Below the pieces are notes generated by a model. The model ran no database searches and was not told the DNA's origin. It saw only the letters and a program-made list of their open reading frames with translations. This document shows, piece by piece, positions 1 to 5,454 of a DNA stretch of 5,454 nucleotides (positions are counted from its first letter, which is position 1; the number at the start of each line of letters is the position of its first letter). Source of the stretch: JADKAV01 sp037046735 (lineage in GTDB: Bacteria > Actinomycetota > Actinomycetes > S36-B12 > UBA10799); NCBI GenBank assembly GCA_037046735.1, contig JBAOHC010000009.1:1-5454 (forward strand), read 5' to 3'. A program made the translations under genes and the position numbers.

Positions 1-471
1 GGCGGTCTCTGCCGGATTCACCAAATCAGAACGCACCATGATGACCGGCGTCGCGCAGGTGGCGTCGGCAAAGAGGGGGGTGCTGTCGCCGTGCAAGACG
101 CCGTCGCTGCCGTAGTCCCACAGGCCGCCGTCGGCCAGCACGGTGAATCCCCGGCACGAGGCCGCTCCACGTCCCCATGAACTGGCCGACGACTACGCCG
201 GCGCCATCCTTCACGCTGAGCACAGGACCTGCTGGGCCGTTCGCCCCCGCCGCCCCCGTCGGACCGGTGGGACCCCGTCTGCGACCAGGAGACCTTCTTC
301 CACCCCTTCTTGCACTTCTTGTTCTTCTTGACCATCTTCGTCTGCCCGTCGCTCTTCTTCACGCAGGCGTAGTACGTCGAGTCGGCGGATGCCGGACTGG
401 CAGAGGCGATCAGTAGCCCGGAGGCTGCAGTGGCCAGTGCGGCGCAGACCGCTGTGGGATTTTCGCATCAT
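1..471 (-). CDS. Secreted Lys/Cys-rich protein with collagen-like Gly-X-Y stretch (partial, frameshifted)
   Basis: The gene starts at tandem ATGs (469-471 and 466-468) and continues past the left edge. Joining three frames gives a signal peptide: MRKS, a hydrophobic Ala/Leu core (AALATAASGLLIAS), then ASPASA followed by DSTYYAC, a good type I signal peptidase site. The mature part begins YYACVKKSDGQ, then a Lys-rich run with a second Cys (KKNKKCKKGWKKVSW), then Gly-X-Y triplets (GPTGPTGAAGANGPAGP), then a region containing VKDGAGVVVGQFMGTW, FTVLADGGLWDYGSDG and ATCATPVIMV. A YYAC...KCKKGWKKVSW module leading into collagen-like triplets is a pattern I associate with actinobacterial exported or surface proteins; the function is unknown. 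Three frame breaks are each explained by one extra base: near 456-458, in the C run at 273-276 and near 147-152. No Shine-Dalgarno lies at good spacing; a GGGAGGG sits about 16 bases upstream. Secretion is well supported, and the cell-surface role is inference. Confidence 0.72.
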
Positions 472-627
472 GATAGGAACCCCGTTTCCCTCCCATAAGT
501 GCCGAAGCGGCACTCACTTGCGACGGTACTCCCGGCCTACGGCAGCGTCTAGTCACTCCAGGCGTCGCCCTGTGCAGGAGAGGTCCACCTGGGGGATCCT
601 TTACCCTGTGTGCCGGAGGTGAGCGAC
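472..627. other. Divergent intergenic region between secreted protein and SGNH hydrolase genes
   Basis: These 156 bases must hold the promoters of both divergent genes. Apart from the hydrolase ribosome binding site I see no clear -35/-10 pair and no strong operator-like palindrome. Confidence 0.5.
615..623 (+). promoter_or_regulatory. Strong ribosome binding site of the SGNH hydrolase gene
   Basis: The sequence GGAGGTGAG (615-623) matches the anti-Shine-Dalgarno end of 16S rRNA very well. Its GGAGG core lies 8 bases before the ATG at 628. This fixes the gene start at 628 even though the raw frame from that ATG leaves the hydrolase frame after four codons. Confidence 0.8.
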
Positions 628-1396
628 ATGACGGGCAGGAATAGTCGCCATCGGGGATTCCTTCACAGAGGGCCTCGGCGACCCAGGTGTCGATGGCCGG
701 GACCGGGGCTGGGCGGACCGCGTTGGCCGAGCAGGCTGGCCGCTCACAATCCCAGCATCACGTACGCCAACCTGGCGGTGCGCGGTCGGACGGTTCCGGA
801 GATCGTCGCCGAGCAGGTCCCGGCTGCTGACGGCGCTGCACCCCGACCTGGTGAGTTTCGCCGGCGGTATCAACGACGCGCTGCGCCGGGACTGGGATCT
901 GGTCAGCATGGCGCAGAACCTGCAGGCCGGGATGGCTGACCTGGCCGCAACCGGCGCGCAACTGGTCATCGTCACCTACCGCCAGCCCTCCCGGCGATCG
1001 CGGCTGATGGCCGTGGTCGAAGGGCGGCTGCGGGAGTACCGGGAGGTCACCTATGACGTCGCGGCTGCGCACGGGGCCACGGTGGTCGAGCTCTGGGATG
1101 CGACCGTCTTCGATGACCCCAGGTTTTCGTCAGATCATCGTCTGCACCTCAATCCGTTGGGTCATAAACAGGTGTCGATGGCGGTGCTCGATGCGCTGGG
1201 GATGCCGGTGCCTGCGTGGCAGCAGCCACTGCCGACCATCGCAGCACAAGCGCCGTGGGCGCGCGTGTCCGACGACGTCACGTGGTTCGGGCGCCACTTC
1301 GCCCCTTGGATCGTTCGCAAAGCCAGAGGCCGCAGGTCCGGAGACGGGATCACCGCCAAACGTCCGCAGTGCCTGCCCGTGTCCGAGGCTAGTTGA
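628..1396 (+). CDS. SGNH/GDSL-family hydrolase (frameshifted)
   Basis: Probable esterase/lipase-type hydrolase of the SGNH (GDSL) superfamily; the substrate is unknown. The repaired protein is about 254 residues, a usual single-domain length, and lacks a signal peptide, so it is probably cytoplasmic. It opens MTGR-IVAIGDSFTEG, carrying the block I nucleophile Ser at about residue 11. Block II is in NLAVRGRTVPEIV (the Gly), block III is FAGGIND (the GxND Asn), and block V is SSDHRLHLNPLGH with the candidate catalytic His. The tail has WARVSDDVTWFGRHFAPW, a Trp/Arg-rich ending I recall from actinobacterial homologues. Four frame breaks, each explained by one surplus base, lie near 640-641 (AA), 723-724 (TT), 734-735 (GG) and 819-821 (CCC). 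Removing one base at each gives a single open frame to the TGA at 1394-1396, and 851-1396 is already intact. In block V the Asp is four residues before the His (D-H-R-L-H) rather than the usual three. The 3' end overlaps the convergent membrane protein gene by 8 bp. Confidence 0.85.
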
Positions 1397-2017
1397 TCAT
1401 GTTGATCGCCCGGCTGACCGTCACCAGGATGGTGAGCAGCGAGACGGTCGACTGGACCGTGAACAGGAATTTCACCCGGTGCTCAGCGGCATGGTGTCGG
1501 TGGGGGGAGAACGCGATGATGTTCGTGTACGCGGTGAACATGTAGTCCGGCAACATCGGACGTCCAATTCCTCCCCGAGGCCTGCTGCGGGAACTGGAAG
1601 TCGCGGATGTGCCCTAGCCCTTCCGTCGCCCTGTCGCGGCCCCCCGCCGTCGACCCGCCAGTAGACCATGGCGAAACTCAGCACGTTCATGACGAGTACG
1701 CCGAATCCGGCGAAGAGCAGTTGCGCCCCGTACTCGTAGTTGTCGTAGAGCATGGACCTCAGCAGCAGCACCGCGTTGGGGGCGCTCGCCCCGATGAGTA
1801 GGACGAGGTAGCCGATCATGGCCCGGCGTATGGTGCGTGTTCTGCCGTCGGTGGCCAGCAGGATCAGCAGCGCCATCGGCACCCCGATCACCTCGATGGC
1901 TGGGATCAACCACTGCGCGCCGATCGTGACGGCATCCGGTAGCAGCATCTGGATCGTGGCTATGGCCAGGACCACCATCGCCACCTGGAGCGTGGCGTCC
2001 TTGTCGGCCTTCTGCAC
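1389..2017 (-). CDS. Integral membrane protein, family not identified (frameshifted)
   Basis: A polytopic membrane protein of about 208 residues after repair, presumably in the cytoplasmic membrane. From the GTG at 2015-2017 the raw frame shows hydrophobic segments around VAMVVLAIATIQMLL, WLIPAIEVIGVPMALLILLA, AMIGYLVLLIGASAPNAVLL and YGAQLLFAGFGVLVMNVLSF, then a cytosolic-looking WRVDGGG stretch. The C-terminal part lies in other frames: GLGHIRDFQFPQQ, MLPDYMFTAYTNIIAFSPTD, TMPLS, and a last hydrophobic helix FTVQSTVSLLTILVTVSRA ending at the TAG at 1389-1391. The FSPTDTMPLS turn before the last helix looks like the conserved core of this actinobacterial family and loosely recalls a two-helix ion-channel pore, but that is only a resemblance. 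Frame breaks: extra base in the C run 1640-1645, one near 1560, extra base in the G run 1502-1507, and one missing base near 1475-1479. The start is uncertain because no Shine-Dalgarno is visible. It is divergent from the MaoC gene across about 60 bp. Confidence 0.7.
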
Positions 2018-2077
2018 AAGTGGTGAATCTACTCCGCACGCAAGCGCGATGGCCGTGTCGCGCGATTGAATCCCGCC
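2018..2077. other. Short divergent intergenic region between membrane protein and MaoC genes
   Basis: About 60 bases separate the two proposed starts. Neither gene has a visible Shine-Dalgarno here, so one or both may be translated from leaderless transcripts, as is common in actinobacteria, or the membrane protein start may be misplaced. No convincing promoter hexamers were found. Confidence 0.4.
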
Positions 2078-2963
2078 ATGAGTTCAAACCCTGCAGCGAT
2101 CTCCGTGGACCCCGCAATTGTACGCCCGGGCGGTCAACGGTGCGGCTTTGCCCGGGTTCCTCTGGGGCGGCGGGGACCGGCTGCCGCAGCGGTCGCTGTG
2201 TTTGGAAGGTGTGCACTTCTCCGAGCACCGCATCGAGGACTACCGACGGGTGTGCGGGGACGGTCCTGGTCTGCCCCCGGCGATGCTGCATCTGCCCGGT
2301 TTCCCGCTGGCCCTGCAGTTGATGACTGGGCGGGATTTCCCCATGTCGGCGCTGGGAATGGTGCACATCGCGAACACCATCGAGGTCCTCGCTGATCTCG
2401 GGACGACCGATGAGTACGACATCACCGTTGAGTTGGCCAACCCGCGGACCCACCGCAAGGGGGCCCAGTTCGACGCGATCACTACCGCCACGCGCGATGA
2501 CGTGGTCGTGTGGCGCGAGGTGAGCACGTACCTGAGTCGGGGGAGTCGGCTGGCGGATGCCGATGAGGCTTCCCCGCAACCGGAATGGCCTGCGCCCCCC
2601 GCTGATGCCCAGCAGATCGCCATCGAGGTGCCCGGCGACATCGGACGCCGTTATGCCTCCGTGTCGCAGGACCGCAATCCCATCCACCTGCATGGTCTGG
2701 CCGCGCGGTTGTTCGGATTCCGCACTGCCATTGCCCACGGCATGTGGAGCCTGGCACGGTGCCTTTCGGAGGTCGAGTCCGAGGTGCCCGAGCGGTACAC
2801 CGTGGTTGCTGGCTTCTTCAAGCCCGTGTTCCTGCCGGCCCACACCACTCTGTTCATCGATCGCGACCCGGGGCAGTGGTCGTTGTGGCTCATGACCGGT
2901 GAGACTCGGCATGCGGCGCTGCACATCACGGGGAGACGCCCGCCTCTAGGGCGTGTCTGGTAA
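2078..2963 (+). CDS. MaoC-like dehydratase, double hotdog (one frameshift; 3' end altered by IS)
   Basis: A putative (R)-specific enoyl-CoA hydratase or related acyl thioester dehydratase, acting in fatty-acid or polyketide-type metabolism in the cytoplasm. The repaired protein has about 294 residues in two hotdog halves. The N-terminal half (about residues 14-155) is diverged, with LCLEGVHFSEHRIEDYRRVC and HIANTIEVL. The C-terminal half holds the hydratase 2 motif YASVSQDRNPIHLHGLA followed by FGFRTAIAHGMW, with catalytic Asp (about residue 198, codon at 2670) and His (about 203, codon at 2685). The motif has Gln where Gly is usual before the Asp. The start ATG at 2078 gives MSSNPAAISVDP; one surplus C in the run 2110-2113 breaks the frame, and without it the protein reads SVDPQLYARAVNGAA. 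From 2118 to the stop the frame is uninterrupted. The last codons (GRVW) and the TAA at 2961-2963 lie in the IS inverted repeat, so the native C-terminus was probably lost or replaced. No Shine-Dalgarno is evident. The exact substrate cannot be read from sequence. Confidence 0.86.
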
Positions 2964-2965
2964 TC
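2950..2965 (+). repeat. Left terminal inverted repeat of the IS5-family element
   Basis: GGCGTGTCTGGTAATC matches the right end in 14 of 16 bases. The TAA inside it (2961-2963) supplies the stop codon of the interrupted MaoC gene. Confidence 0.82.
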
Positions 2966-2967
2966 GT

Positions 2968-3877
2968 TCATAACCAGAACAGAACGATCGAGGCCAGCAG
3001 GATCCCGCTCCGGTAGTTGCGGGCGGTTTTGTCGTAGCGGGTGGCGATTCCGCGCCATTGTTTGAGCCTGTTGAAGCACCGTTCGACGACGTTGCGGCGC
3101 CTGTACATCTCGGTGTCGAAGTTGGGTGGCCGGCCGCCGCCGGTACCGCGTTTCTGGCGGGCTGTGATCTGGTCGCTGCGCTGCGGGATCACGGTAGGGA
3201 TGCCTCGCTCGCGCAGCGCTTCTCGGGTGGATGGGTGGGAGTAGGCCTTGTCCGCCAGCAGGCTGTCCGGGCGTTTGCGGGGTCTGCCTGCGGTGGGAAC
3301 TGCGATCTGATCGAGCAGCGGCAGCAGTTGCGGGTTGTCCCCTGCCTGGCCGCCGGTCAGACGCACCGCCAGCGGCCGGCCGGCACCGTCCACAGCAACG
3401 TGTGCTTTCGTTGTGAATCCACCGCGTGACCTGCCCAAACAATGATCATCCGGCTCGGGCCAGGAATTCTTGTAATTCGGTTGGGCCCCCTTTTTGATCT
3501 CGGGGCGGATCGGCGGGCGCGGTCGTGTCGCCCCGTCTGGCCCCGGCCGCGTGCTGATGCGCCCGGGCGATCGTGGAGTCCACCGACACCGTCCAATCTA
3601 GGTGCCCTTCGGCGTGCACCTGACCCTGCAGCACCGTCAGCACCTTCTCGAACGTGCCGTCGTTGGACCAGGCGTTGAACCGGTGCCACACCGTCTGAAA
3701 CGGCGGGAACCGGTCCGGGAGATCCCGCCACGGAGATCCCGTCCGGAACCGCCAGATGACCGCCTCCAGCACCAGTCGATGATCAGTCCACGGCCTGCCC
3801 GCACGCAGCGAACGACCCGGGAACATCGGCTCCAACACAGCCCACATCTCATCGGTCAACACATCACGCTCAGACAC
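2968..3877 (-). CDS. IS5-family DDE transposase (two frames, joined near 3486-3495)
   Basis: Catalyses cut-and-paste or copy-type transposition of its element. The joined protein is about 303 residues, normal for IS5 transposases. I place the start at the GTG at 3875-3877 (VSERDVLTDEMWAVLEPMFPG) because the longer frame from 3952 begins outside the element. The N-terminal part has WRFRTGSPWRDLPDRF, usual for IS5 helix-turn-helix domains. The DDE triad is visible: first Asp in SVDSTIARAHQHAAG, second Asp in LLADKAYSHP, and the Glu in RRRNVVERCFNRLKQWRG with the trailing R(3)E(6)K signature. The first frame stops at 3446; the second, one base further on, contains GRSRGGFTTKAHVAVDG and ends at 2968. 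The switch falls in or near the run A5G5 on the coding strand. Either one surplus base splits a single-frame gene, or the element uses a +1 ribosomal frameshift. All catalytic residues are intact, so it may be active. Confidence 0.88.
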
Positions 3878-3907
3878 GAAACCAGACTGCCCCACCAACC
3901 GCACAGA

Positions 3908-3923
3908 GATTGTCAGACACGCC
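3908..3923 (-). repeat. Right terminal inverted repeat of the IS5-family element
   Basis: Read on the minus strand from 3923 this is GGCGTGTCTGACAATC, the partner of the left repeat, with differences at positions 11 and 12. It lies about 30 bases upstream of the proposed transposase start. Confidence 0.82.
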
Positions 3924-3942
3924 TGTAGGGTGTCCACTACAC

Positions 3943-3989
3943 GTTGGTTCACTTTCCGCCAAGAGCCTCATAGCGGGAAGTGAACCAAC
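3943..3989. repeat. 17-bp inverted repeat with 13-base loop beside the IS
   Basis: The arms are GTTGGTTCACTTTCCGC (3943-3959) and GCGGGAAGTGAACCAAC (3973-3989), complementary at 16 of 17 positions. The one mismatch is a G-U wobble in plus-strand RNA, so the plus-strand transcript could form an uninterrupted stem. The loop is CAAGAGCCTCATA. There is no T tract on either side, so it is not a typical intrinsic terminator, although it lies about 50 bases downstream of the transporter stop codon and could still end or stabilise that transcript. It could equally be the remnant of another mobile element or a dispersed hairpin repeat. It is outside the IS inverted repeats. Confidence 0.75.
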
Positions 3990-4038
3990 TGTCGTAAATG
4001 GGTTCCAGGTGAACGGGCGTTAGCGGACAGCCAGCCCA

Positions 4039-5454
4039 CTAATCCGAGAGGACGAGGAAGGCCACGCCGATGACCGCGATCATGCAGATGATAACGAGCG
4101 GGATCCCGAACTTCACGAAGGAGGCCATCCGGTAGCGGCCAGGCTGCATGACCATCAGGTTGACCTCATGGAGAACGGGTTGATCAATGTGAACGAGATA
4201 CACGATCCAATCAGAGCCAGCATGATGACCGGATCGAAGCCCAACGTCGCGGCCAACGTCAGGCCCACCGGGCCTGGAATCCACCGCGGCGGCAGCGTTG
4301 GTGGTGATGTTGGTCAGCCAGCGCTGTCGATATCGGCCACGGCGACGATCACGGCAATCAGACTGCCCGAGGAGATCGTGGTGATCGTGTCGGCCATCGA
4401 CGTCGGCCAGTCCGCTGTCGACGACGATCGCACCGAGCCCCACAAAACCCGCGAGGATGAACAGGACGTTCAAGTCCAGGGCGCGGGCGGCGGGGCGCGG
4501 CGACAGAACGCCGGTGAGGACCATGAGCGTGGCACCGGCGAAAACGCCGCGACCTCCACCGGCGCGAGGCCGAAGCTGGCCGCGATGATGACGCCGAGCA
4601 GGATGACCAGCGCCCAGCCTGTCTTCTTGGGGTTGAGGAGCTTTGCTGCTGGCGCTTTGCCACAAGCCGATGTCTGAGTGCTCCTGCAGCGTGTCCGGGT
4701 CTCCAGGGTGGTCAGTATAGACCGTCTCGCCGGGGCGCCCCCATCGCCTCATGCACCGGCTATTCTCGTACGGGCAGCGATGACCTCGACGTCACCGTGG
4801 TCCTCAAGATCGGCCAGTGCCGCCGACCTCGCCCCCGGCGATCGACGCTGCATAGAGGCGCTGTTCGGAAAGTCCGAAGCGGGGACTCGACCACAGGGCC
4901 GCCACCCCTTCTTCGGTGGCCTCAAACACCAGCGTGTCGCCCGAGGTGCAGCATTTCGCGGCTTATCCTACGTCTTGCCGCCACGTTGGATGGATACCAA
5001 GTGGGTACTGCTGCGTGCTCGCGATCCCCAGGTCCCTCAGCCAGCCGACCGATCCCGATCGCTTTCGGTGCCACCGGCAACTCGACCCGCCAGTCCATCT
5101 CCGGCTCTGGACGACCTCGTCTCGGCGGCCGTGAATGCGCGTGGTGAGGCGATCAGGAGCCAGGCCCAGCCAACCAAAGCCACAGGTAGGGGGCGATGAT
5201 CGCGAAGGAGTACATTGAGACGTTGACGCCGGAGAAAACGGCGCAATGCCGGCGATCAGCAGGTTGGAGCTGGTGCCGACCAACGTCGACGCTTCCGGCG
5301 AGAGTGGTGGCGTGTGCCACGGGTAGCAGAACCTGGCGGGCGGGAATCCCGCGCGTCTGTTGCAGTTCCTTCACAGCGGGGATCAGCATGGCCACGATCG
5401 GAGTGGTGTTGATCAGCGCGGAAAGGCGACGCCCCTGACGGGCACGATCAGGCG
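4039..5454 (-). CDS. SLC13/DASS-family transporter with central TrkA_C-like region (partial, heavily frameshifted)
   Basis: A sodium- or proton-coupled anion permease (dicarboxylate, sulfate or similar) of the SLC13/DASS group, in the cytoplasmic membrane. About 472 codons are in the window and the N-terminus is missing; relatives with a central regulatory domain have about 600 residues. In order: SALINTTPIVAMLIPAV; LLPVAHATTLAGSV; then the first signature TLVGTSSNLLIAGI (about 5245-5286) and helix YSFAIIAPYLWLWL. The central soluble part includes RVELPVAP, LRDLGIAST and SGDTLVFEATEEGVAALW, resembling an RCK_C/TrkA_C domain (about 4840-5095). The second half has TGWALVILLGVIIAASFGLA, LDLNVLFILAGFVGLGAIVV, the second signature LTNITTNAAAAV (about 4282-4317), GFDPVIMLALIG, SFTLINPFSM, and EVNLMVMQPGRYRMASF before a last helix, ending at the TAG at 4039-4041. 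At least ten frame changes interrupt it, with both gains and losses of one base. The motifs remain intact, so I favour sequence error over decay. Substrate specificity cannot be told. Confidence 0.82.

Larger units (their letters stand above)
2949..3924 (-). mobile_element. IS5-family insertion sequence, about 975 bp
   Basis: A complete-looking element bounded by imperfect inverted repeats. The left end reads GGCGTGTCTGGTAATC from 2950. The right end, read inward on the minus strand from 3923, is GGCGTGTCTGACAATC. Fourteen of sixteen positions match, with the outer ten identical. The length, the GGCGTGTCTG ends and the DDE transposase all fit the IS5 family as common in actinobacteria. A target duplication is not clear: the left flank ends CTAG (2946-2949) and the right flank begins TGTAG (3924-3928), suggesting a TA-containing target, but no exact repeat is present. 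Boundaries are uncertain by one or two bases. The element sits at the 3' end of the MaoC gene and is transcribed towards it. Confidence 0.85.

Noticed and set aside
1614..2924. A 436-codon open frame on the minus strand across the MaoC gene and part of the membrane protein gene
   Set aside because: It is antisense to a well supported dehydratase, has low-complexity Arg/Gly/Pro-rich translation and no motif. Long antisense frames are expected in very GC-rich coding DNA.
3058..3429. Plus-strand open frame within the IS
   Set aside because: It is the antisense shadow of the DDE transposase with no recognisable protein features.
2944..3928. Exact target-site duplication of the IS
   Set aside because: The flanks CTAG and TGTAG share only a short TAG with an offset; I cannot support an exact duplication.
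3878..3952. Upstream extension of the transposase to a GTG at 3952
   Set aside because: It would start outside the IS inverted repeat and inside the hairpin repeat; the GTG at 3877 gives the usual N-terminus.
3943..3989. Intrinsic transcription terminator
   Set aside because: The stem is strong but no T tract follows on either strand, so I list it only as an inverted repeat.
4168..4677. A 169-codon plus-strand open frame within the transporter gene
   Set aside because: It is the complement of clear transporter motifs and shows no domain of its own.

Overview
The window is very GC-rich, uses GTG as well as ATG starts, and carries protein families typical of high-GC Gram-positive bacteria. 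I read it as chromosomal DNA of an actinobacterium (Actinomycetota); nothing fixes the genus. It holds five host genes and one insertion sequence. No tRNA, rRNA or CRISPR array was seen.

Layout, left to right. (1) A secreted protein gene on the minus strand runs off the left edge: signal peptide, Lys/Cys-rich segment, short collagen-like Gly-X-Y stretch, then an unrecognised C-terminal domain. (2) Divergent from it, on the plus strand, is an SGNH/GDSL hydrolase gene (628-1396) with a strong Shine-Dalgarno. (3) It converges, with an 8-bp overlap, on a minus-strand integral membrane protein gene (1389-2017). (4) Divergent from that is a plus-strand double-hotdog MaoC-like dehydratase gene (2078-2963). 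(5) The last codons and stop of the MaoC gene lie in the inverted repeat of an IS5-family element of about 975 bp (about 2949-3924), whose DDE transposase is on the minus strand. (6) A 17-bp inverted repeat (3943-3989) follows the IS. (7) A minus-strand SLC13/DASS-type transporter gene with a central TrkA_C-like region fills the rest (stop at 4039) and leaves the window at 5454 before its N-terminus.

The outstanding property is that every gene is broken by frameshifts, although conserved motifs survive in successive frames. I place about two dozen single-base shifts. Those outside the transporter are nearly all explained by one extra base in a short homopolymer; the transporter has a mixture of gains and losses. 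Unrelated neighbours hit alike, with motifs intact, point to uncorrected sequencing or assembly indels rather than true decay of the locus. The annotation therefore describes repaired genes spanning several raw frames.

The genes do not form an evident pathway: orientations alternate and only local relations are visible (two divergent pairs, one convergent overlap, one IS insertion). I found no convincing new multi-gene system.
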